Assembly (NCBI GenBank): GCA_037043455.1
Contig: JAWPHD010001219.1
Location: 1 to 64,000, forward strand
Length of the DNA: 64,000 bases
Direction: 5' to 3'
Origin: Cyrtodaria siliqua
Taxonomy: Eukaryota; Mollusca; Bivalvia; Adapedonta; Hiatellidae
Shown one piece after another: positions 23,802 to 36,327 of this stretch. The notes beneath the pieces were generated by a model that was given only the letters and a program-made list of their open reading frames with translations, was not told where the DNA came from and did no database searches. Both the position numbers and the translations under genes were made by a program. Within the stretch, counting starts at the first letter, position 1, and every line of letters begins with the position of its first letter.

Positions 23802-25301
23802 GATTGATATGTTGCCTGGCTGTTGTTGTTTAAAATTAATTTGGTCCTGTTGTCATTGTGTTTTGTTGTTGTTGTTTGATTGATATGCTGCCCGGCGGTT
23901 GTTATTTAAGTTTAAGTTGCTTCTGTTGTCATTGTGTTTTGATTCTGTTGTTTGATTGTTACGTTGCCTGGCTGTTGTTATTTGTTTAATTTGGTTCTGT
24001 TTTCATTGTATTTTGTTTATGTTTTTTGATTGATATGTTGCCTGGCTGTTGTTATTTAAGTTTAATTTGGTTCTGTGGTCATTGTGTTTATGTTGTTGTT
24101 TGATTGATATGTTGCCCGACTGTTGTTATTTAAGTTTAATTTGGTTCTGTTGTCATTGTGTTTTGTTGTTGTTTGATTGATATGTTGCCTGGCTGTTGTT
24201 ATTTAAGTTTAATTTGGTTCTGTTGTTATTGTGTTTTGATGTTGTTGTTTGATTGATATGTTGCCCGGCGGTTGTTATTTAAGTTTAATTTGATTCTGTT
24301 GTCATTGTGTTTTGATGTTGTTGTTTGATTGATATTTTGCCTGGCTGTTGTTATTTAAGTTTAATTTGTTTCTGTTGTCATTGTGTTTGGTTTATGTTGT
24401 TTGATTGATATGTTGCCTGGCTGTTGTTATTTCAGTTTAATTTGGTTCTGTGGTCATTGTGTTTATGTTGCTGTTTGATTGATATGTTGCCCGACTGTTG
24501 TTATTTAAGTTTAATTTGGTCCTGTTGTCATTGTGTTTTGTTGTTGTTGTTTGATTGATATGTTGCCCGGCGGTTGTTATTTAAGTTTAATTTGGTTCTG
24601 TTGTCATTGTGTTTTGATGTTGTTGTTTGATTGATATGTTGCCCGGCGGTTGTTATTTAAGTTTAATTTGGTTCTGTTGTCATTGTGTTTTGATGTTGTT
24701 GTTTGATTGATATGTTGCCTGGCTGTTGTTATTTAAGTTTAATTTGGTCCTGTTGTCATTGTGTTTTGATGTTGTTGTTTGATTGATATGTTGCCTGGCT
24801 GTTGTTATGTGTTTAATTTGGTTCTGTTGTTATTGTGTTTTGTTTATGTTGTTTGGATGATATGTTGCATGACTGTTGTTATTTAAGTTGAATTTGGTTC
24901 TGTGGTCATTGTATTTATGTTGTTATTTGATTGATATGTTGCCTGGCTGTTGTTGTTTAAGTTTAATTTGGTTATGTTGTCATTGTGTTTTGATTCTGTT
25001 GTTTGATTGATACATTGCCTGGCTGTTGTTATTTGTTTAATTTGGTTCTGTTTTCATTGTATTTTGTTTATGTTTTTTGATTGATATGTTGCCCGACTGT
25101 TGTTATTGAAGTTTAATTTGGTTCTGTTGTCATTGTGTTTTGTTGTTGTTTGATTGATATGTTGCCTGGCTGTTGTTATTTAAGTTTAATTTGTTTCTGT
25201 TGTCATTGTGTTTGGTTTATGTTGTTTGATTGATATGTTGCCTGGCTGTTGTTATTTCAGTTTAATTTGGTTCTGTGGTCATTGTGTTTATGTTGTTGTT
25301 T
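23802..25301 (+). repeat. 1,500-bp tandem unit, copy 2
   Basis: Repeats copy 1 at an offset of exactly 1,500 with few differences, for example GTTACG for GATACG near 23958, AAGTTGAATTTGG near 24888 and TTGTTG for GGTGTTG near 25141. The fusion monomer and the TTATTGAAG variant are retained. The repeat continues as a partial third copy to about 25566. Confidence 0.87.
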
Positions 25302-25566
25302 GATTGATATGTTGCCTGGCTGTTGTTGTTTAAAATTAATTTGGTCCTGTTGTCATTGTGTTTTGTTGTTGTTGTTTGATTGATATGCTGCCCGGCGGTT
25401 GTTGTTTAAGTTTAAGTTGCTTCTGTTGTCATTGTGTTTTGATTCTGTTGTTTGATTGATACGTTGCCTGGCTGTTGTTATTTGTTTAATTTGGTTCTGT
25501 TTTCATTGTATTTTGTTTATGTTTTTTGATTGATATGTTGCCTGGCTGTTGTTATTTAAGTTTAAT
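25302..25566 (+). repeat. 1,500-bp unit, partial third copy
   Basis: M3 to part of M6, matching 23802-24066. It departs where CTGTTGTC replaces CTGTGGTC. Confidence 0.75.
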
Positions 25567-26201
25567 TTGGTTCTGTTGTCATTGTGTTTTGTTGTTGTTT
25601 GATTGATATGTTGCCCGACTGTTGTTATTTAAGTTTAATTTGGTTCTGTTGTCATTGTGTTTTGTTGTTGTTTGATTGATATGTTGCCTGGCTGTTGTTG
25701 TTTAAAATTAATTTGGTCCTGTTGTCATTGTGTTTTGTTGTTGTTGTTTTATTGATATGCTGCCCGGCGGTTGTTATTTAATTTTAAGTTGCTTCTGTTG
25801 TCATTGTGTTTTGATTCTGTTGTTTGATTGATATGTTGCCTGGCTGTTGTTATTTGTTTAATTTGGTTCTGTTTTCATTGTATTTTGTTCATGTTTTCTG
25901 ATTAATATGTTGCCTGGCTGTTGTTTTTTAAGTTTAATTTGGTTCTGTGGTCATTGTGTTTATGTTGTTGTTTGATTGATATGTTGCCCGACTGTTGTTA
26001 TTTAAGTTTAATTTGGTCCTGTTGTCATTGTGTTTTGTTGTTGTTGTTTGATTGATATGTTGCCCGGCGGTTGTTATTTAAGTTTAATTTGGTTCTGTTG
26101 TCATTGTGTTTTGATGTTGTTGTTTGATTGATATGTTGCCTGGCTGTTGTTATTAAAGTTTAATTTGGTCCTGTTGTCATTGTGTTTTGATGTTGTTGTT
26201 T

Positions 26202-27332
26202 GATTGATATGTTGCCTGGCTGTTGTTATGTGTTTAATTTGGTTCTGTTGTTATTGTGTTTTGTTTATGTTGTTCGGATGATATGTTGCCTGACTGTTGT
26301 TATTTAAGTTTAATTTGGTTCTGTGGTCATTGTATTTATGTTGTTATTTGATTGATATTTTGCCTGGCTGTTGTTGTTTAAGTTTAATTTGTTTATGTTG
26401 GTATTGTGTTTTGTTGTTGTAGTTGTTTGATTGATATGTTGCCTGGCTGTTGTTGTTTAAAATTAATTTGGTCCTATGGTCATTGCGTTTTGTTGTTGTT
26501 GTTTGATTGATATGCTGCCCGGCGGTTGTTATTTAAGTTTTAAGTTGCTTCTGTTGTCATTGTGTTTTGATTCTGTTGTTTGATTAATACGTTGCCTGGC
26601 TGTTGTTATTTGTTTAATTTGGTTCTGTTTTCATTGTATTTTGTTTATGTTTTTTGATTGATATGTTGCCTGGCTGTTGTTATTTAAGTTTAATTTGGTT
26701 CTGTGGTCATTGTGTTTATGTTGTTGTTTGATTGATATGTTGCCCGACTGTTGTTATTTAAGTTTAATTTGGTTCTGTTGTCATTGTGTTTTGTTGTTGT
26801 TTGATTGATATGTTGCCTGGCTGTTGTTATTTAAGTTTAATTTGGTTCTGTTGTTATTGTGTTTTGATGTTGTTGTTTGATTGATATGTTGCCCGGTGGT
26901 TGTTATTTAAGTTTAATTTGATTCTGTTGTCATTGTGTTTTGATGTTGTTGTTTGATTGATATTTTGCCTGGCTGTTGTTATTTAAGTTTAATTTGTTTC
27001 TGTTGTCATTGTGTTTGGTTTATGTTGTTTGATTGATATGTTGCCTGGCTGTTGTTATTTCAGTTTAATTTGGTTCTGTGGTCATTGTGTTTATGTTGCT
27101 GTTTGATTGATATGTTGCCCGACTGTTGTTATTTAAGTTTAATTTGGTCCTGTTGTCATTGTGTTTTGTTGTTGTTGTTTGATTGATATGTTGCCCGGCG
27201 GTTGTTATTTAAGTTTAATTTGGTTCTGTTGTCATTGTGTTTTGATGTTGTTGTTTGATTGATATGTTGCCTGGCTGTTGTTATATAAGTTTAATTTGGT
27301 CCTGTTGTCATTGTGTTTTGATGTTGTTGTTT
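26202..27332 (+). repeat. HOR copy, 15 monomers (1,131 bp)
   Basis: M3a present. Private changes are GTTCGGATG at the M1/M2 join, GTAGTTG inside the TTG tail (about 26418), and CCTATGGTCATTGCG in M3 (about 26472). The last variant reappears at 35555 and 43281, linking this copy to the duplicons there. Confidence 0.82.
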
Positions 27333-30300
27333 GATTGATATGTTGCCTGGCTGTTGTTATGTGTTTAATTTGGTTCTGTTGTTATTGTGTTTTGTTTATG
27401 TTGTTTGGATGATATGTTGCCTGACTGTTGTTATTTAAGTTTAATTTGGTTCTGTGGTCATTGTATTTATGTTGTTATTTGATTGATATGTTGCCTGGCT
27501 GTTGTTGTTTAAGTTTAATTTGGTTATGTTGGTATTGTGTTTTGTTGTTGTTGTTTGATTGATATGTTGCCTGGCTGTTGTTGTTTAAAATTAATTTGGT
27601 CCTGTTGTCATTGTGTTTTGTTGTTGTTGTTTGATTGATATGCTGCCCGGCGGTTGTTATTTAAGTTTAAGTTGCTTCTGTTGTCATTGTGTTTTGATTC
27701 TGTTGTTTGATTGATACTTTGCCTGGCTGTTGTTATTTGTTTAATTTGGTTCTGTTTTCATTGTATTTTGTTTATGTTTTTTGATTGATATGTTGCGTGG
27801 CTGTTGTTATTTAAGTTTAATTTGGTTCTGTGGTCATTGTGTTTATGTTGTTGTTTGATTGATATGTTGCCTGGCTGTTGTTATTTAAGTTTAATTTGGT
27901 TCTGTTGTTATTGTGTTTTGATGTTGTTGTTTGATTGATATGTTGCCCGGCGGTTGTTATTTAAGTTTTAAGTTGCTTCTGTTGTCATTGTGTTTTGATT
28001 CTGTTGTTTGATTAATACGTTGCCTGGCTGTTGTTATTTGTTTAATTTGGTTCTGTTTTCATTGTATTTTGTTTATGTTTTTTGATTGATATGTTGCCTG
28101 GCTGTTGTTATTTAAGTTTAATTTGGTTCTGTGGTCATTGTGTTTATGTTGTTGTTTGATTGATATGTTGCCCGACTGTTGTTATTTAAGTTTAATTTGG
28201 TTCTGTTGTCATTGTGTTTTGTTGTTGTTTGATTGATATGTTGCCTGGCTGTTGTTATTTAAGTTTAATTTGGTTCTGTTGTTATTGTGTTTTGATGTTG
28301 TTGTTTGATTGATATGTTGCCCGGCGGTTGTTATTTAAGTTTAATTTGATTCTGTTGTCATTGTGTTTTGATGTTGTTGTTTGATTGATATGTTGCCTGG
28401 CTGTTGTTATTTCAGTTTAATTTGGTTCTGTGGTCATTTTGTTTATGTTGCTGTTTGATTGATATGTTGCCCGACTGTTGTTATTTTAGTTTAATTTGGT
28501 CCTGTTGTCATTGTGTTTTGTTGTTGTTGTTTGATTGATATGTTGCCCGGCGGTTGTTATTTAAGTTTAATTTGGTTCTGTTGTCATTGTGTTTTGATGT
28601 TGTTGTTTGATTGATATGTTGCCTGGCTGTTGTTATATAAGTTTAATTTGGTCCTGTTGTCATTGTGTTTTGATGTTGTTGTTTGATTGATATGTTGCCT
28701 GGCTGTTGTTATTTAAGTTTAATTTGGTCTTGTTGTCATTGTGTTTTGTTGTTGTTGTTGGATTGATATGTTGCCCGGCGGTTGTTATTTAAGTTTAATT
28801 TGGTTCTGTTGTCATTGTGTTTTGATGTTGTTGTTTGATTGATATGTTGCCTGGCTGTTGTTATTTAAGTTTAATTTTGGTTCTGTTGTTATTGTGTTTT
28901 GTTTATGTTGTTTGGATGATATGTTGCCTGACTGTTGTTATTTAAGTTTAATTTGGTTCTGTGGTCATTGTATTTATGTTGTTATTTGATTGATATGTTG
29001 CCTGGCTGTTGTTGTTTAAGTTTAATTTGGTTATGTTGGTATTGTGTTTTGTTGTTGTTGTTTGATTGATATGTTGCCTGGCTGTTGTTGTTTAAAATTA
29101 ATTTGGTCCTGTTGTCATTGTGTTTTGTTGTTGTTGTTTTATTGATATGCTGCCCGGCGGTTGTTATTTAAGTTTAAGTTGCTTCTGTTGTCATTGTGTT
29201 TTGATTCTGTTGTTTGATTGATATTTTGCCTGGCTGTTGTTATTTGTTTAATTTGGTTCTGTTTTCATTGTATTTTGTTTATGTTTTTTGATTGATATGT
29301 TGCCTGGCTGTTGTTATTTAAGTTTAATTTGGTTCTGTGGTCATTGTGTTTATGTTGTTGTTTGATTGATATGTTGCCCGACTGTTGTTATTTAAGTTTA
29401 ATTTGGTTCTGTTGTCATTGTGTTTTGTTGTTGTTTGATTGATATGTTGCCTGGCTGTTGTTATTTAAGTTTAATTTGGTTCTGTTGTTATTGTGTTTTG
29501 ATGTTGTTGTTTGATTGATATGTTGCCTGGCTGTTGTTATTTCAGTTTAATTTGGTTCTGTGGTCATTGTGTTTATGTTGCTGTTTGATTGATATGTTGC
29601 CCGACTGTTGTTATTTAAGTTTAATTTGGTCCTGTTGTCATTGTGTTTTGTTGTTGTTGTTTGATTGATATGTTGCCCGGCGGTTGTTATTTAAGTTTAA
29701 TTTGGTTCTGTTGTCATTGTGTTTTGATGTTGTTGTTTGACTGATATGTTGCCTGGCTGTTGTTATTTAAGTTTAATTTGGTCCTGTTGTCATTGTGTTT
29801 TGATGTTGTTGTTTGATTGATATGTTGCCTGGCTGTTGTTATTTAAGTTTAATTTGGTTCTGTGGTCATTGTATTTATGTTGTTATTTGATTGATATGTT
29901 GCCTGGCTGTTGTTGTTTAAGTTTAATTTGGTTATGTTGGTATTGTGTTTTGTTGTTGTTGTTTGATTGATATGTTGCCTGGCTGTTGTTGTTTAAAATT
30001 AATTTGGTCCTGTTGTCATTGTGTTTTGTTGTTGTTGTTTGATTGATATGTTGCCCGGCGGTTGTTATTTAAGTTTAAGTTGCTTCTGTTGTCATTGTGT
30101 TTTGATTCTGTTGTTTGATTGATACGTTGCCTGGCTGTTGTTATTTGTTTAATTTGGTTCTGTTTTCATTGTATTTTGTTTATGTTTTTTGATTGATATG
30201 TTGCCTGGCTGTTGTTATTTAAGTTTAATTTGGTTCTATGGTCATTGTATTTATGTTGTTATTTGATTGATATGTTGCCTGGCTGTTGTTGTTTAAGTTT

Positions 30301-33300
30301 AATTTGGTTATGTTGGTATTGTGTTTTGTTGTTGTTGTTTGATTGATATGTTGCCTGGCTGTTGTTGTTTAAAATTAATTTGGTCCTGTTGTCCATGTGT
30401 TTTGTTGTTGTTTGATTGATATGCTGCCCGGCGGTTGTTATTTAAGTTTAAGTTGCTTCTGTTGTCATTGTGTTTTGATTCTGTTGTTTGATTGATACGT
30501 TACCTGGCTGTTGTTATTTGTTTAATTTGGTTCTGTTTTCATTGTATTTTGTTGATGTTTTTTGATTGATATGTTGCGTGGCTGTTGTTATTTAAGTTTA
30601 ATTTGGTTCTGTGGTCATTGTGTTTATGTTGTTGTTTGATTGATATGTTGCCCGACTGTTGTTATTTAAGTTTAATTTGGTTCTGTTGTCATTGTGTTTT
30701 GTTGTTGTTTGATTGATATGTTGCCTGGCTGTTGTTATTTAAGTTTAATTTGATTCTGTTGTCATTGTGTTTTGATGTTGTTGTTTGATTGATACGTTAC
30801 CTGGCTGTTGTTATTTGTTTAATTTGGTTCTGTTTTCATTGTATTTTGTTGATGTTTTTTGATTGATATGTTGCGTGGCTGTTGTTATTTAAGTTTAATT
30901 TGGTTCTGTGGTCATTGTGTTTATGTTGTTGTTTGATTGATATGTTGCCCGACTGTTGTTATTTAAGTTTAATTTGGTTCTGTTGTCATTGTGTTTTGTT
31001 TTTGTTTGATTGATATGTTGCCTGGCTGTTGTTATTTAAGTTTAATTTGGTTCTGTTGTTATTGTGTTTTGATGTTGTTGTTTGATTGATATGTTGCCCG
31101 GCGGTTGTTATTTAAGTTTAATTTGATTCTGTTGTCATTGTGTTTTGATGTTGTTGTTTGATTGATATTTTGCCTGGCTGTTGTTATTTAAGTTTAATAT
31201 GTTTCTGTTGTCATTGTGTTTGGTTTATGTTGTTTGATTGATATGTTGCCTGGCTGTTGTTATTTCAGTTTAATTTGGTTCTGTGGTCATTGTGTTTATG
31301 TTGCTGTTTGATTGATATGTTGCCCGACTGTTGTTATTTAAGTTTAATTTGGTCCTGTTGTCATTGTGTTTTGTTGTTGTTGTTTGATTGATATGTTTCC
31401 CGGCGGTTGTTATTTAAGTTTAATTTGGTTCTGTTGTCATTGTGTTTTGATGTTGTTGTTTGATTGATATGTTGCCTGGCTGTTGTTATGTGTTTAATTT
31501 GGTTCTGTTGTTATTGTGTTTTGTTTATGTTGTTTGGATGATATGTTGCCTGACTGTTGTTATTTAAGTTTAATTTGGTTCTGTGGTCATTGTATTTATG
31601 TTGTTATTTGATTGATATGTTGCCTGGCTGTTGTTGTTTAAGTTTAATTTGGTTATGTTGGTATTGTGTTTTGTTGTTGTTGTTGTTTGATTGATATGTT
31701 GCCTGGCTGTTGTTGTTTAAAATTAATTTGGTCCTGTTGTCATTGTGTTTTGTTGTTGTTGTTTGATTGATATGCTGCCCGGCGGTTGTTATTTAAGTTT
31801 AAGTTGCTTCTGTTGTCATTGTGTTTTGATTCTTTTGTTTGATTGATACGTTGCCTGGCTGTTGTTATTTGTTTAATTTGGTTCTGTTTTCATTGTATTT
31901 TGTTTGTTTTTTGATTGATATGTTGCCTGGCTGTTGTTATTTAAGTTTAATTTGGTTCTGTGGTCATTGTGTTTATGTTGTTGTTTGATTGATATGTTGC
32001 CCGACTGTTGTTATTTAAGTTTAATTTGGTTCTGTTGTCATTGTGTTTTGTTGTTGTTTGATTGATATGTTGCCTGGCTCTTGTTGTTTAAAATTAATTT
32101 GGTCCTGTTGTCATTGTGTTTTGTTGTTGTTGTTTTATTGATATGCTGCCCGGCGGTTGTTATTTAAGTTTAAGTTGCTTCTGTGGTCATTGTGTTTATG
32201 TTGTTGTTTGATTGATATGTTGCCCGACTGTTGTTATTTAAGTTTAATTTGGTTCTGTTGTCATTGTGTTTTTTGTTGTTGTTTGATTGATATGTTGCCT
32301 GGCTGTTGTTATTTAAGTTTAATTTGGTTCTGTTGTTATTGTGTTTTGATGTTGTTGTTTGATTGATATGTTGCCCGTCGGTTGTTATTTAAGTTTAATT
32401 TGATTCTGTTGTCATTGTGTTTTGATGTTGTTGTTTGATTGATATTTTGCCTGGCTGTTGTTATTTAAGTTTAATTTGTTTCTGTTGTCATTGTGTTTGG
32501 TTTATGTTGTTTGATTGATATGTTGCCTGGCTGTTGTTATTTCAGTTTAATTTGGTTCTGTGGTCATTGTGTTTATGTTGCTGTTTGATTGATATGTTGC
32601 CCGACTGTTGTTATTTAAGTTTAATTTGGTCCTGTTGTCATTGTGTTTTGTTGTTGTTCTTTGATTGATATGTTGCCCGGCGGTTGTTATTTAAGTTTAA
32701 TTCGGTTCTGTTGTCATTGTGTTTTGATGTTGTTGTTTGATTGATATGTTGCCTGGCTGTTGTTATTTAAGTTTAATTTGGTCCTGTTGTCATTGTGTTT
32801 TGATGTTGTTGTTTGATTGATATGTTACCTGGCTGTTGTTATGTGTTTAATTTGGTTCTGTTGTTATTGTGTTTTGTTTATGTTGTTTGGATGATATGTT
32901 GCCTGACTGTTGTTATTTAAGTTTAATTTGGTTCTGTGGTCATTGTATTTATGTTGTTATTTGATTGATATGTTGCCTGGCTGTTGTTGTTTAAAATTAA
33001 TTTGGTCCTGTTGTCATTGTGTTTTGTTGTTGTTGTTTGATTGATATGCTGCCCGGCGGTTGTTATTTAAGTTTAAGTTGCTTCTGTTGTCATTGTGTTT
33101 TGATTCTGTTGTTTGATTGATACCGTTGCCTGGCTGTTGTTATTTGTTTAATTTGGTTCTGTTTTCATTGTATTTTGTTTATGTTTTTTGATTGATATGT
33201 TGCCTGGCTGTTGTTATTTAAGTTTAATTTGGTTCTGTGGTCATTGTGTTTATGTTGTTGTTTGATTGATATGTTGCCCGACTGTTGTTATTTAAGTTTA

Positions 33301-34455
33301 ATTTGGTTCTGTTGTCATTGTGTTTTGTTGTTGTTTGATTGATATGTTGCCTGGCTGTTGTTATTTAAGTTTAATTTGGTGCTGTTGTTATTGTGTTTTG
33401 ATGTTGTTGTTTGATTGATATGTTGCCCGGCGGTTGTTATTTAAGTTTAATTTGATTCTGTTGTCATTGTGTTTTGATGTTGTTGTTTGATTGATATTTT
33501 GCCTGGCTGTTGTTATTTTTAAGTTTAATTTGTTTCTGTTGTCATTGTGTTTGGTTTATGTTGTTTGATTGATATGTTGCCTGGCTGTTGTTATTTCAGT
33601 TTAATTTGGTTCTGTGGTCATTGTGTTTATGTTGCTGTTTGATTGATATGTTGCCCGACTGTTGTTATTTAAGTTTAATTTGGTCCTGTTGTCATTGTGT
33701 TTTGTTGTTGTTGTTTGATTGATATGTTGCCCGGCGGTTGTTATTTAAGTTTAATTTGGTTCTGTTGTCATTGTGTTTTGATGTTGTTGTTTGATTGATA
33801 TGTTGCCTGGCTGTTGTTATATAAGTTTAATTTGGTCCTGTTGTCATTGTGTTTTGATGTTGTTGTTTGATTGATATGTTGCCTGGCTGTTGTTATGTGT
33901 TTAATTTGGTTCTGTTATTGTGTTTTGTTTATGTTGTTTGGATGATATGTTGCCTGACTGTTGTTATTTAAGTTTAATTTGGTTCTGTGGTCATTGTATT
34001 TATGTTGTTATTTGATTGATATGTTGCCTGGCTGTTGTTGTTTAAGTTTAATTTGGTTATGTTGGTATTGTGTTTTGTTGTTGTTGTTTGATTGATATGT
34101 TGCCTGGCTGTTGTTGTTTAAAATTAATTTGGTCCTGTTGTCATTGTGTTTTGTTGTTGTTGTTTGATTGATATGCTGCCCGGCGGTTGTTATTTAAGTT
34201 TAAGTTGCTTCTGTTGTCATTGTGTTTTGATTCTGTTGTTTGATTGATACGTTGCCTGGCTGTTGTTATTTGTTTAATTTGGTTCTGTTTTCATTGTATT
34301 TTGTTTATGTTGTTTGATTGATATGTTGCCTGGCTGTTGTTATTTAAGTTTAATTTGGTTCTGTGGTCATTGTGTTTATGTTGTTGTTTGATTGATATGT
34401 TGCCCGACTGTTGTTATTTAAGTTTAATTTGGTTCTGTTGTCATTGTGTTTTGTT
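27181..34455 (+). repeat. Large duplicon, copy 2 (partner 1-7275)
   Basis: Second copy of the block at the window start. It carries every private variant of copy 1 that I checked. Homologous HOR copies within each block differ from each other at several sites, so the lack of differences between the two blocks points to a very recent event or an assembly duplication. Confidence 0.92.
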
Positions 34456-35362
34456 TTTGTTTGATTGATATGTTGCCTGGCTGTTGTTATTTAAGTTTAA
34501 TTTGGTTCTGTTGTTATTGTGTTTTGATGTTGTTGTTTGATTGATATGTTGCCTGGCGGTTGTTATTTAAGTTTAATTTGATTCTGTTGTCATTGTGTTT
34601 TGATGTTGTTGTTTGATTGATATTTTGCCTGGCTGTTGTTATTTAAATTTAAATTGTTTCTGTTGTCATTGTGTTTGGTTTATGTTGTTCGATTGATATG
34701 TTGCCCGGCTGTTGTTATTTCAGTTTAATTTGGTTCTGTGGTCATTGTGTTTATGTTGCTGCTTGATTGATATGTTGCCCGACTGTTGTTATTTAAGTTT
34801 AATTTGGTCCTGTTGTCATTGTGTTTTGTTGTTGTTGTTTGATTGATATGTTTCCCGGCGGTTGTTATTTAAGTTTAATTTGTTTCTGTTGTCATTGTGT
34901 TTGGTTTATGTTGTTTGATTGATATGTTGCCTGGCTGTTGTTATTTCAGTTTAATTTGGTTCTGTGGTCATTGTGTTTATGTTGCTGTTTGATTGATATG
35001 TTGCCCGACTGTTGTTATTTAAGTTTAATTTGGTCCTGTTGTCATTGTGTTTTGTTGTTGTTGTTTGATTGATATGTTGCCCGGCGGTTGTTATTTAAGT
35101 TTAATTTGGTTCTGTTGTCATTGTGTTTTGATGTTGTTGTTTGATTGATATGTTGCCTGGCTGTTGTTATATAAGTTTAATTTGGTCCTGTTGTCATTGT
35201 GTTTTGATGTTGTTGTTTGATTGATATGTTGCCTGGCTGTTGTTATGTGTTTAATTTGGTTCTGTTATTGTGTTTTGTTTATGTTGTTTGGATGATATGT
35301 TGCCTGACTGTTGTTATTTAAGTTTAATTTGGTTCTGTTGTCATTGTGTTTTGTTGTTGTTT

Positions 35363-35581
35363 GATTGATATGTTGCCTGGCTGTTGTTATTTAAGTTTAA
35401 TTTGGTTCTGTTGTCATTGTGTTTTGTTGTTGTTTGATTGATATGTTGCCTGGCTGTTGTTATTTAAGTTTAATTTGGTTCTGTTGTCATTGTGTTTTGT
35501 TGTTGTTTGATTGATATGTTGCCTGGCTGTTGTTGTTTAAAATTAATTTGGTCCTATGGTCATTGCGTTTTGTTGTTGTTG
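35363..35581 (+). repeat. 73-bp monomer tandem, 3 copies
   Basis: GATTGATATG starts fall at 35363, 35436 and 35509, exactly 73 bp apart. The first two units carry the short M7-type tail and CCTGGCTG; the third shifts into M3. This is homogeneous amplification of a single monomer type inside an HOR array. Confidence 0.8.
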
Positions 35582-36327
35582 TTTGATTGATATGCTGCCC
35601 GGCAGTTGTTATTTAAGTTTTAAGTTGCTTCTGTTGTCATTGTGTTTTGATTCTGTTGTTTGATTAATACGATGCCTGGCTGTTGTTATTTGTTTTATTT
35701 GGTTCTGTTTTCATTGTATTTTGTTTATGTTTTTTGATTGATATGTTGCCTGGCTGTTGTTATTTAAGTTTAATTTGGTTCTGTGGTCATTGTGTTTATG
35801 TTGTTGTTTGATTGATATGTTGCCCGACTGTTGTTATTTAAGTTTAATTTGGTTCTGTTGTCATTGTGTTTTGTTGTTGTTTGATTGATATGTTGCCCGA
35901 CTGTTGTTATTTAAGTTTAATTTGGTTCTGTTGTCATTGTGTTTTGTTGTTGTTTGATTGATATGTTGCCTGGCTGTTGTTATTTAAGTTTAATTTGGTT
36001 CTGTTGTCATTGTGTTTTGTTGTTGTTTGATTGATATGTTGCCTGGCTGTTGTTATTTAAGTTTAATTTTGTTCTGTTGTTATTGTGTTTTGATGTTGTT
36101 GTTTGATTGATATGTTGCCTGGCTGTTGTTATTTCAGTTTAATTTGGTTCTGTGGTCATTGTGTTTATGTTGCTGTTTGATTGATATGTTGCCCGGCGGT
36201 TATTTAAGTTTAATTTGGTTCTGTTGTCATTGTGTTTTGATGTTGTTGTTTGACTGATATGTTGCCTGGCTGTTGTTATTTAAGTTTAATTTGGTCCTGT
36301 TGTCATTGTGTTTTGATGTTGTTGTTT
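35509..36327 (+). repeat. Duplicon (partner 43235-44132), copy with a 79-bp loss
   Basis: Matches 43235-44132 at an offset of 7,726 in its left part. Shared private variants are CCTATGGTCATTGCG in M3, TAATTTTGTTCTG (about 36068) and TTTGACTGATATG (about 36250). Near 36192 it reads CCCGGCGGTTATTTAAG, having lost one M12 plus a TTG compared with its partner. Confidence 0.82.
35810..36101 (+). repeat. 73-bp monomer tandem, 4 copies
   Basis: Starts at 35810, 35883, 35956 and 36029, each 73 bp apart. The first two have CCCGACTG and the last two CCTGGCTG. The same four-unit block is at 43536-43827. Confidence 0.82.
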
